DNA from: Larix kaempferi
Taxonomy: Eukaryota; Streptophyta; Pinopsida; Pinales; Pinaceae
Direction of reading: 5' to 3'
Assembly (NCBI GenBank): GCA_027924585.1
Contig: BSBM01001666.1
Coordinates: 1,501,001-1,565,000 of the forward strand
Length of the DNA: 64,000 nucleotides
Shown here: piece after piece, positions 34,951 through 46,343 of the stretch
Layout: each line of letters starts with the position of its first letter
How positions within the stretch are numbered: the first letter of the stretch is position 1
Made by a program: the position numbers and the translations under genes
The notes under the pieces: model-generated
What the model was told of the DNA's origin: nothing
Seen by the model: the letters and a program-made list of their open reading frames with translations, nothing else
Database searches by the model: none

Positions 34951-35692
34951 TCAGTAAGCCCAACAAGCCAAAATGCCCTAATAGCCAATTTTTCACTAAA
35001 ATGACAATTTAGATGGAAGTGAATGTTTTTAGGGATATAATTTCAATGTAATACATCCAAATAACAAATAAAATCAACAATCCAAGCCTTGAGTTTAAAT
35101 ACACATATGTTTTTGAAGATTCCGCAGTTGAACTACGGATCCTCAAAAATTGAAAAATTTGCAAGATATGAATAAATGATTATAGTTAAACTTCAAAAAT
35201 TGTCTTTTAGTGCTAAAAGATGTATTTTTATGAATTGACTAATATATTACATACCCCTTTTAAAATTATTGAGTCTTGTGTACTCTTTTTTCAATGGCTT
35301 CACCTCGAATCCCCTTGAATCCTTCAATAAAATCTTCATTCGCCAAGCCTCATTCCTCTTTCCAAACTTTCTACAAAAGATAAATTAGTAATATGTGTGG
35401 CTCTTACTGCACACATAATCATCATCTTGAATCTTTGATTTTATTTATGAAAATAGAAGACATAAACAAATCTACTGCTATTGCATAAATTATTAGCATG
35501 GTTCAGATTTGCAGAGACTTGCGGCTGGCTATTACACTATAGCAATGCTACAGTGAAGTCTTCTTTGCATCTTACTTGTCTATGTGCCTCCATCCTTCAA
35601 ACAAAAACATATGCATGTATAATGAAAAAAACAAATAGCTCACTACCAAAAGAAAATTTACTCAAGCAAAAAAAGACAGTGGTTGTGGTAAC

Positions 35693-35710
35693 TCCCCGGC
35701 AATGGCACCA
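35693..35710 (-). other. Primer-binding site, tRNA-Asp type
   Basis: The minus strand reads TGGTGCCATTGCCGGGGA, three bases after the 5' LTR. Plant tRNA-Asp(GTC) ends TCCCCGGCAACGGCGCCA, whose complement is TGGCGCCGTTGCCGGGGA. The two mismatches are C to T and G to A, the changes expected at decayed CpG sites. This PBS is usual in Athila/Tat-type Ty3 elements. Confidence 0.85.
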
Positions 35711-35713
35711 AAA

Positions 35714-37211
35714 TTACAAGCTTTTTAATTTCCTTCTAATTACTCAGAAAACAACTAAGAAGTGTACATTAATTGTCAACCCGGGGTTCATTGGGAACTT
35801 GCAAGTTACCGTGCACTGTATGTGCAAACCACAATCTCCTCTTACATTGGTTTATCACTTGAATTTGTAGTTCAATAACCTCACTTACAAACAATGGTAT
35901 GAGCAGTTACATTGTCTTGGCAAGGAACTAGCCACCTAAACAACTATCGAAACTAAGTTGCAAGGAAAGTAAAGCACGCGACATGAAAGTAAATGCTAAA
36001 ATTAAATTCACACTTGAAAGTAAATTCTAAAACTACATTCAAACTCCGCAGAAAAGTAAATTCTAAAACTGCGGGAAAAGTAAATTCTAATACTACGTTC
36101 ACACTATGCAAGAAAGTAAATTCTAAATCTAGGTTCACAACACACTTGACAGAAAGGTAAATTGCAGAAATAAAATCTAAAAGCTATCCTTGCCAAATAC
36201 AAGTTATTGTTTATGATCCAATGGAGTAAATAACATTATTGCATTAAGCTCAATGATTGTAAAATAAACATTTAAATCTCTATCTATGCATTGAAATCAA
36301 ATTGCAGAAATAAAATTCACACTTCATAAGAAATCACAACTAAGCAATGAAGTACAACTACATCAACATAAAATAAATAAAATCATATTGCAAAAGAAAT
36401 TATAAAACTAAGAACTAATTGAATCAAGATGAAAATATAGTTTTATTCCATCATCATTTGGACTATTGCTCTAAGAGTCCTCTCATAGAATGGAGAATGA
36501 ACTCTTATTTATACATGATTTCTCCATAACAAATGATAAATGAGGATCCAAAATATACTCAACAAATTCCTAAAAGTTTGGATCTCAAAACTAATTCAAA
36601 ACTAATCTAAGATCCTTGCCAAATAATCAAATATAATCTTTATCCAAGATTCTTTTCATATCCAAGAAGTTAATGATGCTCCTTGATCCATAGAATGGCA
36701 AGTGGTTGAGGGAAATTCAAATTATTGACTGTTATGTAATGCTGCAGATGCCTATAGAGTTTCCGTAATGTTGCAGATGCCTGTAGAGTTTCTGTAATGC
36801 TGCAGATAGAGTTTTCGTAATGCTGTAGATAGGGTTTTCGTAATGCTACAGATGCCTTTAGAGTTTTTGTAACGCTGCAGATGCCTGTAGAGTTTTCGTA
36901 ATGCTGCATATGCCTATAGAGTTTCTATAGTTCCGCAGCAAATGTCCTGCACTGCTATAGAACTCCCTCAAAAATGTTGTAGCTGCTTCCAACAATTGAT
37001 TCAATATTCAAAGCAAATACATAGTACACTAATTCCCTCAATATTAGTCAAAAATCAAATGAAATACTAAGACATGTAATGGAAAAATTACTTGAGCATA
37101 AAAACCCGGATATGAGCGTAAGAAGGGATTAATGCATGATTATGGATAGGCAAAAGGGATTATAGATAAGGTAAAATGGTGGTAAAAATATGCTAAATCC
37201 AAGGCCTGTCA
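35714..37211 (-). mobile_element. 5' LTR of the non-coding element
   Basis: As written it starts TTACAAGCTTTTTAATTTCC, the first eight bases being a mutated TGACGGGC, and ends AAGGCCTGTCA. It is shorter than its partner, partly through a 12-bp loss near 36070 and a different short-unit array at about 36735-36945. GATAG follows directly. Confidence 0.9.
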
Positions 37212-37287
37212 GATAGAAAGGTCGTTGCTTTCGTCATGATGAAAAGGTGTCAGGCCATGTTCCAATATGATGCTCCAGTATGGTGGG

Positions 37288-37745
37288 TGTTAGGATATTT
37301 AGACACTTAGGAGTTAGTTAAGATCAACTTGTGTAATATATCCGTTAGGGATAGTGTGTTTCTTTAGTATGCATTAGTATGCATTTGTAAATATTTAATC
37401 CGACTGTCACGATATGTTTCCGACATAGAGTGATCCGACGGCTCAATTTCTCTTAGATCAAACCTAACCTTGATTTGTGGCTTAGCACCCGATTGGTCCA
37501 TGATCTCTATTTAAAGAGCATGGAGGGTCATTGTTTAGTTGATCGATTATGAGAAGCTCATTTGTAACTTTCTTTCTTTGCATAATAAATTGTCCCGTAG
37601 ATGTTATTTGGCCGGGGCCGTGGAGTGTTTCCCTCAAGAGGGTTTAAACCACGTCAAAACATCGGTGTGTTGATCTGTGATCTGTTTGTGTGAAGTGGTT
37701 TCTCTTGGTGTTCAGTCCTTTGGTAGTACCCTGTGTACCCGAACA
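37288..37745 (+). mobile_element. 5' LTR of Copia1
   Basis: 458 bp, TGTT...AACA ends. CTATTTAAAG near 37510 is the likely TATA element and lies between the complementary arms TCCAT and ATGGA plus CTCT and AGAG, so it can sit in a hairpin. Confidence 0.95.
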
Positions 37746-37757
37746 TGGTATCAGAGC
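37746..37757 (+). other. Primer-binding site of Copia1 (initiator tRNA-Met)
   Basis: TGGTATCAGAGC starts at the base after the 5' LTR and is a perfect match to the standard plant copia PBS. Confidence 0.97.
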
Positions 37758-38887
37758 TTTTATGAAGTGTCGCTTCCGGTTATGATCTAGATCTTGAACT
37801 GTTGTTGCCGAAACTCGAAAGGGTTTCTAGTTATGGTATTTCTGTGCATTTTTGAGTTGTGGGAGGTGTTCCATTGCGTCCGGAGCGTCGTTTCCATTAA
37901 AAAATAGTTTTTGTTTGATCGAAAACGGTTCCTGGCTGCTCCAGAAACGCGTATTTCATCAGATCTGAAAGTATAATGTTACAGTGACGCATTTTTTTAT
38001 TTCATTTTTTTAAAAGAAAAAAATCTCATATTTCATTTTTTTTTACTGTTAGATTTTTTTGGTTCATATTTTTGCTTTCCCGTCTGCGTATGCTCTTTGC
38101 CGTGCACCTTGAGCGATCTCGGCAAATCAGAAACAGAAAGGGAAAGGGTTTTTTTCGGATGCGTATGTTCTTTCCCGTGCACCTTGCGTGATCTCGGCAA
38201 ATCAGAAACAGAGAGAAAACGTAGACTTTCCGAGCAAGCTAACAAGATATAACTCCACAAGTGTGGAAATTTTTTTTTGTTTCGATTTGTGGTTTGTTTT
38301 GCAGGAAGAAGGGGAAGCACGCAAACCGAGCAAGAAGAGTAAAAAAAAAAAAAACCCCTTCCTCATTCTCATATTTTACATACATTTTAATCTAGCTCAC
38401 TTAGTTCAAAGTTGTTTTATTCCTTAATAGGTCTTGAGTTCAAGTCTTAGGAAGTTACTTTTAAAATAAAAAGTGCATGCAATTTCTAATTTCAAGTTAC
38501 TTTATTGTAAAAGTGCATCTCACTTAAATAATAAAAAATAAAAATACAAGTGAGTCACTTAAGTTTTTTTATTGTTGCACTATTTAAGAGTAATATCATT
38601 GTAAAAGTGAAATCACTTATTTTACAAAAGTGGTTCACTTAAAGCAACTTTCTTGTAAAGTGATTGTCAAAAGGTTCATCTTGGGAAGAGGGGGGTTCTT
38701 TTTTTTGCTGGACATTCTCTAGCTGCCACGTCACTATTAGGGACATCTTCAACAGTTTTTTTGTTCAAGCATAACTTCATCATCCAGAGTCCGTTTTCAG
38801 TGTCGTTTTTTTTTAAACCGCCTAATTTTTTGAGCTCTTCACATCCAAACTATTGGTTTCTAATTTTACAGCCATTAATTTATAAAT
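37758..38887 (+). other. Untranslated leader of Copia1 with a 75-bp duplication
   Basis: About 1.1 kb without a credible frame. TGCGTATG(C/T)TCTTTxCCGTG at 38085 and 38160 starts two 75-bp tandem units that share GATCTCGGCAAATCAGAAAC. An A-run follows at 38341-38354. The ATG at 38888 begins gag. Confidence 0.8.
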
Positions 38888-41800
38888 ATGGCCGCCCTTT
38901 GTGATATTCTACTTAACAGTTCCAACTATTTCTCATGGAAATCTCGTATGGAGGATGTTCTGCGAAGTAGGGGACTTTTCAGAATTACAACAGGGAAAGA
39001 AAAAGAACCCATTAATGATGATAAGAAAATAAAATGGGCAAATAGATGTGATGAAGCTCGTGGATTGATTGGGATGTCAATCTCTACTGATTTGCGATTC
39101 CACATATCTGGAATTGATGAACCTAATGCTGCTTGGGACAAGTTGGAATCTGTGTTTGGTAAACACAATGAAATTCGAGGTCACCAACTCGAAAATGAGT
39201 TGATTTCTTTAAATCCAAGTGACTTTTCATGCATTCAAGATTATTTATCTAAGTACAAAACTCTTATGTGCAGAATGTAAGATTGAGAGGGAAGACAAAC
39301 AATGCATTTATCATATTCTTTCCAAACTTGGACCTGCATATTCTATTTTTGTATCTACATTTTACTCCATGAAAGCATCCTTGAATGCAGCTAGCTATCA
39401 AGAGCCTAGTCTTGAATCATTTTGTGATTCCTTGATTAGAGAACAAGATAAACTCATTCATCTTGGAATAATCAACCATGCAGATACATCTGGGAAAGTC
39501 TTATTGTCCCAACAGAAAGAAAAGTCCAAGCCTCCCAAGAAACAAAATTTTCGCAATAATAAGTCAAACAAGGGTCCAAAACCCTCTCAGTCAGCTCCTT
39601 CTTTAAAAAATGACAAAGGATCCAAGCCAAAAGGCAAGAAGATTGAGCGTCATTGCAACTATTGCGGGAAAGATAATCATGATGAATCTAAGTGTTTCAA
39701 GAAGATGGCAACTTTGGAAGCAGCAATGAAGAAGCACCACATTAGCCTAGATTCGCCTTCACAATCTGCCTCTCATGGACATGCACTTTGTGCTTCTGGT
39801 TATTCTTATAATGCATCTTCTTCTTCTTCTACTTCAAATGAATGGCTCATCGATTCTGGAGCATCTTATCATATGGCTAAGGATCAAGCCATCTTTTCTA
39901 CTATGCATGAATGTAACACCAAAAAAATATTTGTTGGTAATGATAGATCTCTAAGTGTTGTAGGAGCTGGAACAGTTCCAGTAGATAATGGTCATTTTAG
40001 TGATGTACTATGTGTTCCAAGAATTTCCTACAATTTTTTATCAGTCTATCAAATCACTCATTCCGGTGAAGGTAAAACTGTGACATTTACACCTCACCAA
40101 GTTGTAATCAAGGATTTTAAAGATCTTCAACAGGTCTTAGCTACCGGAATTGTTGATGATATTACTAGGTTGTACAAGTTTAACAACTTTGGGTCATCAC
40201 CTTTCCCTTCAGTTTTTGTTGCTCATAGTGATAACTTGAGCAAACTTTGGCATGATCGATTTGGTCACTTAAATTATCGCTCATTGCAACAACTATGTAA
40301 AGAAAATATGGTGACAAGTCTTCCGATGGTATCTTGCAGAGATGGTGTTGTTTCGGTTGTGTACTCGGAAAACATCATCGGGACAGTTTTGACAAACGTG
40401 CCTCTTGGCACGCCTCGGTTCCCTTGGAGCTTGTGCATATTGACTTGTGTGGTCCTCTTCCATATGCTTCCTTTTCTGGTTTCAAATATTTCTTAACTTT
40501 CATTGATGATTACACCAGACGCACTTGGGTTTATTTCCTAAAACTTAAGAGCGAACTATTTAACATGTTCTTGGCCTACAAGGCTCTTGTTGAAAAACAA
40601 TCTGGTCATCAAATTATTAAGTTAAGATCTGACAATGGAGGAGAATATGTTAACAAACAGTTCACTACTTTCTGCACTGAACAAGGCATCCAACAACAAC
40701 ACACTGTTCCATATACACCACAACAAAATGGTGTAGCTGAGCGAAAGAACCGCACTTTAAAAGAAATGGCTAATTGTATGATCCAATCTAAGGGACAAAG
40801 TCTTCAATTTTGGGCTGAAGCCATTAATTGTGCAAATTACATAGTTAATCGCACCCCCACTAAAGCATTACAAGGTATAACACCGGAAGAAGCATGGAGT
40901 AAAACTAAACCTGATGTAAGTCACTTCCGTGTGTTTGGTAGTGAAGCATAGGCTCACATTCCGGATGAAAAACGGAAAGCATTGCAGCCCAAAAGTGAAA
41001 AGTGCATATTTGTTGGATATTCTGAAGATGTAAAAGGTTATAGACTTCTTCAACCACATTCTCATGCTATAATCATTAGAAGAGATGTTAAATTTGATGA
41101 AAATCTCTTGGCCTGCGAGCCTAACTTGGCGATTATGCCATCTTTGGCCTGCGAGCCTGATTCGGCGTTTATGCCTTCTTCTTCTTCTTCCAACTTCCTT
41201 GACAGGTTTCCAACTCCAGTTTCTGATGATGACAGTGAGGATGAAAATCCACATCCGACTGCTCATGTTCCTCCAGTTGCACCAGCACAAGTGCTTCCTC
41301 GATGGGTCCATTCAACATGTGAAGCAGCTGGTGATCTTGTCGGTGATCCTAGAGATCAACGTCGAACACGTTCTCAGTTTCAGCTAGCCTCTTCTTTTTT
41401 GGCTCAAGTTTCCGAGAATCATGATCCAGAAACCTTTGCAGAAGCTTCAGGGAATCCAAATTGGGATGCAACCATGGATGAAGAATATCGTTCCTTAATG
41501 GCGAACGATATTTGGGATCTTGTACCTCTTCCAAAAGGAAGAAAACTTGTCAGATGTAAATGGGTCTACAGAACTAAGTATGCATCAGATGGAAGTGTTG
41601 AAAGACTTAAGGCAAGGTTAGTTGCCAAAGGTTTTTCCCAAGTTGAAGGGATTGACTACAATGAAACCTTTGCTCCCGTCGCAAAAATGAACTCCATCCG
41701 CCTTGTTCTTTCCCTTGCATCCTTACACAACTGGGAATTCCATCAAATGGATGTCAAGTCTGTCTTCTTACATGGTGATTTACAGAAGAAAATTTACATG

Positions 41801-42962
41801 GAACAACCTCCTGACTATGTTCAGAATAACTCTAGCCTTGTCTGTCGCCTTAAGAAATCCTTATATGGCCTTAAGCAAGCTCCTAGAGCTTGGTATGCCA
41901 AAATGGATAACTTTCTCCTTGACACTGGTTTTTCTAGATGCCATTCTGACCCCAATGTCTATACCAAGAAAGTAGGAAACCATCTCATCATCCTTGTTCT
42001 ATATGTTGATGACCTTATTCTTACTGGTAGTGACCCTAAGCTTGTAACCCATGTTAAATCCAGTCTTAAACAAAATTTTGAAATGTCAAACTTAGGACAT
42101 TTGCATTGTTTTCTTGGTCTCCAAGTCCTACAAACCAAAGAATGAATCTTTCTTTCTGAGTCTAAGTATGCTTGTGACCTTCTTCGTCGCTTTCACATGG
42201 AAGATTGTACACCAGCCCCTTCTCCCTTCCAGTCTGGAGTCAAACTTTCTGCCACTTGTACTTCACTTGAAGTCGATGCCACCTTGTATCGTCAGCTTGT
42301 TGGTAGTCTCTTATACTTGACTCATTCCCGTCCTGACCTTTCCTTTGCCATTGGTCGTGTTGCCTGTTATATCCATACACCTCATGAAAGTCATTGGAAA
42401 GCAGCTAAAAGAATACTTCGATATATTCGAGGTACAGTTCAGTTTGGGATTCATTACAGTACAGGGGGGGGAACCTTTGTTGGTTGGTTTCACTGATTCA
42501 AATTGGACGGACGATCCTGATGATCGAAAGTCTACTGCAGTTTATGTTTTCAGTCTAGGATCTGGACCTATTACTTGGGCTTGTAAGAAACAACAAGCTC
42601 TTGCTCTTTCTTCAGCAGAGGCAGAATATCGAGCAACAGTTAATGCCAGTCAGGAAGCTTTATGGCTTCGACAGATCCTTTCAAAGTTTGGATTCGAGCA
42701 GCAACAGCCTACTCCACTTTGGTGCGACAATCAAAGTGCCATCAAGCTTGCCAAAGATCCAGTTCTACATCAACGCAGCAAACACATTGAGCTACATATG
42801 CACTTCATCAGAAATCTTGTTCATGATCGTGTTCTTGAAGTGCTCGTTTTCCCTACAGATGATCAAGTTGCAGACATCTTCACCAAGTCTCTTACAGAAG
42901 AAAAGTTTTCTAAACTTCGATCTATGTTAGGAGTTCAGGAACTTGTCATTAAAGGGGGATAG
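38888..42962 (+). pseudogene. Copia1 gag-pol (gag, protease, integrase, RT, RNase H)
   Basis: One polyprotein gene with few lesions. Gag begins MAALCDILLNSSNYFSWKSR; its knuckle is CNYCGKDNHDESKC. Protease has WLIDSGASYHM. The pre-integrase motif LWHDRFGHLNYRSL is followed by the integrase triad HIDLCGP, RSDNGGE and NGVAERKNR. RT carries MDVKSVFLHGDL and LYVDDLILTG; RNase H has FTDSNW, LSSAEAEY and WCDNQSAIKL and ends in TAG at about 42960. Lesions: a frameshift near 39260 in gag; one near 40345 before integrase; TAG at 40949; TGA near 42143; and an extra G in the eight-G run 42464-42471. The order integrase before RT defines Ty1/copia. All catalytic residues I could check are intact, so decay is recent or slight. 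Confidence 0.95.
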
Positions 42963-43035
42963 GCTCTAATGCCTCCTTCCTTCTCCTAATAGTGTCACTT
43001 TTGTAAATCCTTCAATCCTATCCCAAGTTGTTCTT

Positions 43036-43044
43036 AAGGGGGGA
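43036..43044 (+). other. Polypurine tract of Copia1
   Basis: AAGGGGGGA immediately before the 3' LTR, the primer for plus-strand synthesis. A similar AAAGGGGGATAG lies at the gag-pol stop (42952-42963). Confidence 0.85.
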
Positions 43045-43502
43045 TGTTAGGATATTTAGACACTTAGGAGTTAGTTAAGATCAACTTGTGTAATATATCC
43101 GTTAGGGATAGTGTGTTTCTTTAGTATGCATTAATATGCATTTGTAAATACTTAATCCGACGGTCACGATATGTTTCCGACATAGAGTGATCCGACGGCT
43201 CAACTTCTCTTAGATCAAACCTAACCTTGATCCGTGGCTTAACACCCGATTGGTCCATGATCTCTATTTAAAGAGCATGGAGGGTCATTGCTTAGTTGAT
43301 CGATTATGAGAAGCTCATTTGTAACTTTCTTTTTTTGCATAATAAATTGTCCCGTAAAAGCTATTTGGCTGGGGCCGTGGAGTGTTTCCCTCAAGAGGGT
43401 TTAAACCACGTCAAAACATCGGTGTGTTGATCTGTGATCTGTTTGTGTGAAGTGGTTTCTCTTGGTGTTCGGTCCTTTGGTAGTACCCTGTGTACCCGAA
43501 CA
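43045..43502 (+). mobile_element. 3' LTR of Copia1
   Basis: 458 bp, same ends as the 5' copy; differences are mostly transitions, with a cluster of three near 43359. Confidence 0.95.
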
Positions 43503-45400
43503 ATGGGATCAAGACTTGTCATCTATGAGTATGTCCAATTAAATATGTCCCGAAACTCTTGGAACAATGGTTTGTGAGCAATAATTTTCAATTGTGAACG
43601 GGGCACTCCAAGTATAATGTTTGCAGTGACACTGGGTGTGATAGAAATATCTATTGTTATGGTCAAGGGAAATTTTGGCCATCTTGCCTTCTTCGAAAGC
43701 ATTGGGGGCATGAATGAGGGTTTTAAACTAATCAACATGGTCATGAGGGATAAAATCATTGGTTTCAATAACATATTGTTTTACCACCTTGGTGGTTTTA
43801 AAGGTGTCCTAAAGTATAAAATAGAAACGATGATGCATATTGTCCCATGGAGTCTCGAGAGTTTTCATGGATTCAATGGTGTCCTCATCTAATTGGAAGA
43901 TGTGATTAAGGAAGTTATTTAGAGGTTTGGTTCCAATAAATTTAGGTACAAGGGTAGTGGCACTCACATAGGCCACATCATATGTGTGAGACATGTCCAT
44001 CAAGCTGTAGGAACACATGGAGTTTGAGATAGTACAAGAGGAATGTTTCTTGGCCTCTTGAAGTGAAGAGAAGTTGCGCACATATGGTGTGTTAATGTCA
44101 ACCTTGAATGTTAATGATGAATGGTCATATGTGATGGAATCAATGAACAATGAGATATAAAATATGTTGACGTGTCTAGTAATATCATGTAATGGGGGCA
44201 TGATCTCCTCTTGGGGAAAAACAACTGGGTCCACTGGAGTTGGATATATCCTACGAGTACCTACGAGGTAGGTATGAGGTTTCCTTAATTAGTCAAGGTG
44301 ATCTACTCACTTGGCCCTCGAGTTGGGGCATTAGAATGAAAAAATGAGTCAGCATGCCATAATAATGACATGAGCGGAGAGCACATGATGTGACTAGAGC
44401 GGGGGCAAGGGAGAGTGAACATATGGGTTCCTCATAAGGTATTATCTGAATTTGGATGTAGAAAACGACCACTCTGGTCATGTACTGAACATGGATGAGT
44501 GGGACTTGTTTCGAGTGATGCTAAAACAAAGTTGATAGTGACAAGCTTAGGGGATATTTACTTAGGGGAAGATGGTATTGAACCATTGTTGGAAGTGGGA
44601 TATTGGTGAACAACAACAAAGCTATTTCATAATTGTGGGAGAGATGGACACTAATGGGTATAATGACCAAACTAAGAACACATTGTGCATGCATGATTGG
44701 TGAGTAGTGATTTGTTCTTAGTTTTTGTGGGATTTTCTTGAGGAGTATAGAGAATGCCGCCATTCGATGAGTTATGGATGAAGGAAGTGCTTGTTAGGGG
44801 ATGTAAAATGTTTTTAAGCTCATGTGGGTCTGGGCAAAGGTTAGTGGGGTGACCTTTCATATGACATAAATCATGGGGAGGAGGTACCCTAGTATGGGAG
44901 GATTAGGGGGAAGTTGTGGCATTCACTATTTTGGGCTTGGTGTCCCCACCTGTTTGTGGCTAGGATGAGTTGGTTGTGGCATATGATCTTGTTATGGTGG
45001 GGTAAACTAATCATGAGAACTCTAAAGGTGAGGCGTTAACAAGAGCAATGGGAGTGAATTTGATACGAGCATAAGGTTTAAGGGTTGCATTTAGGTATGG
45101 GGGTGTTAAATACCAGATAGGTATCTTGAGGGAGAGACATGGCAAAGTGAGGGTAGCCATGATTGGTATACCCTGTATACCAAGGGAAGGAAAAAAGAGA
45201 AGGTACTTCTATGACCGGTGCAACTAAAGGAGGGGGGATGATTGCTTCTTTAGGATCACTTTATGTGGTTGATGATGACATAGAGGTCGAAGTAAATGAA
45301 AGTGGTTGATTTGCAAAGGAGAATATGGTACACATGAGATTGCCAGTTGATGGTGTGACGACCGATGGTGGTCTTGCACATGCCCCCAATAATGAGGAAT
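43503..45400 (-). pseudogene. Gypsy A linker between protease and RT, with knuckles
   Basis: From 45400 leftward the frame passes a Ser/Thr/Pro-rich stretch, a knuckle remnant CHMKGHPTNLC (near 44840) and CTMCS-x-FGHYTH-x-C (near 44660-44690, two stops inside), then RSCHYYGMLTHFF (near 44370), which parallels the third knuckle of A2. Next comes the spacer LHDITRHVNIFYISLFIDSI (44234-43809) also seen at 20.6 and 23.0 kb, and finally PLFQEFRDIFNWTYS and SLDP just before the Copia1 insertion. Order and spacing agree with A2 up to the third knuckle. Function of the spacer is unknown. Confidence 0.75.
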
Positions 45401-45418
45401 CTTTGTATACTCTTAGGC

Positions 45419-46343
45419 CTATCTTGCTATAAGAGGAAGTTTATCCTCTATACCAACTATTGGTAGGATATAGCGAGGCTCATAGCATGTAAGTTGGTAA
45501 AGGGTGACATGATTCCCATGGTGGGGGAACATAATGGTGCGGAAGACCGAGGAGGCAATCGCCTTCGTGGAACACATATAACTACAATTGAGAAGGATGT
45601 CGTAGTCAAGTTGGTTGTCAATGACTTCTACATCGAGGAGAACCATCTTGGCCCGTAGTTCAATAGGGTCATTTTGATAAAGACCTTGTGGGTGCAAGGG
45701 ACGATCATCATAGGCATGAAGAGTGATTGTGTAGGGGATGAGATTGGGAGATCCCAGTCATTCCAAATGGTGGTGGACATGACACAAGTAGAAGTGCCTT
45801 TGTTGATTATGCAATAATGAATGTTGATGTTCTTAACCATGACGGGGATTTGGAATGCAATGGATGAAGGAAACCAAGTTTCACCAGCATTTAAGTTGAA
45901 GTTCATGAGGTGTGAATAAATGGATCGATGGCACCTAATGTTGGTAGCAATGCCTTCTTATGTGAAGGGCAAGATTGAAGAACTTCGAATGTAGATATGG
46001 CAGTGAGGAATTGAGCCAAATCATCTACAATGTTGCAACTATGAGAAACTATCGTATGACGGGCATGGGTGGTACATCGTAGAGGTGGCTCTGATACCCA
46101 AGAGGTATAGTCATATTGGGGCATGTAATTTGAAGAGACTCACTGGTGGAAGTTGTGGCATCCTCTCATTTTGCGGGAGAGGTTTCGAGCATGCCGTAGG
46201 ATATTTTATGGGTTTGAAGATAAATCTCTATGGAATTCATGTAGATGTTTATAACTCCAAAGTTGGAGGGGGGTTTTGGGTTTTCCAAACTTCCTATTGG
46301 TGAGCTATGGCCCCTTTTTTATGGAAGGGTTTGTAAGATTGCT
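45419..46343 (-). pseudogene. Gypsy A gag end and protease region
   Basis: Protease parts are STFEVLQSCPSHKKALLP, CIINKGTSTCVMSTTIW (active-site strand, with Asn-Lys where Asp is needed) and VEVIDNQLDYDILLNCSYMC with MFPHHGNHVTLYQL. They match A2 piece by piece in two frames. Upstream (46343-46130) a KKGP-x-LTNRKFGKPKTPLQ stretch corresponds to the A2 sequence after its gag knuckle. The sequence is then cut at about 46344 by the probable solo LTR. Confidence 0.75.

Larger units (their letters stand above)
30090..35692 (-). other. Non-coding interior of the LARD-like element
   Basis: I read all frames for capsid, knuckle, protease, RT, RNase H and integrase motifs and found none; the longest open frames are near 110 codons and lack known motifs. 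The interior carries three internal arrays (145-bp, 36-bp, 188-bp units; listed separately) and PPT-like motifs. Conserved length and structure in a non-coding element usually reflect packaging or priming needs, but that is inference. Confidence 0.8.
28543..37211 (-). mobile_element. Non-coding LTR retrotransposon (LARD-like), 8.67 kb
   Basis: Two long direct repeats (28543-30076, 1534 bp; 35714-37211, 1498 bp) flank 5.6 kb. The left copy starts TGACGGGC and ends GCCCGTCA, a perfect 8-bp terminal inverted repeat. Flanks carry the perfect 5-bp duplication GATAG (28538-28542; 37212-37216). On the minus strand the inner edge of the right LTR is followed by a tRNA-Asp-type PBS (35710-35693), and the left LTR is preceded by the purine tract AGTTTGGGGGAGA (30089-30077), which fixes orientation. 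The interior holds no gag or pol motif in any frame, so it depends on proteins from another element, as large retrotransposon derivatives do. The first 270 bp of the LTRs differ by roughly 4-5 percent by eye. Confidence 0.95.
37288..43502 (+). mobile_element. Copia1: full-length Ty1/copia element, 6.2 kb
   Basis: Both LTRs are 458 bp (37288-37745; 43045-43502), begin TGTTAGGATATTTAGACAC and end GTACCCGAACA, and differ at about 14 positions by eye (about 97 percent identity). PBS TGGTATCAGAGC directly follows the 5' LTR and a G-rich PPT abuts the 3' LTR. Flanking 5-mers are GTGGG (37283-37287) and ATGGG (43503-43507), a target duplication with one change. Between them lie a leader of 1.1 kb and a nearly complete gag-pol (38888-42962) with a handful of lesions. 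It sits in gypsy A, just upstream of that element's RT. Confidence 0.97.

Noticed and set aside
38033-38320. Minus-strand 95-codon frame with a repeated SVSDLPRS motif
   Set aside because: It is created by the 75-bp duplication in the Copia1 leader, antisense to the element.
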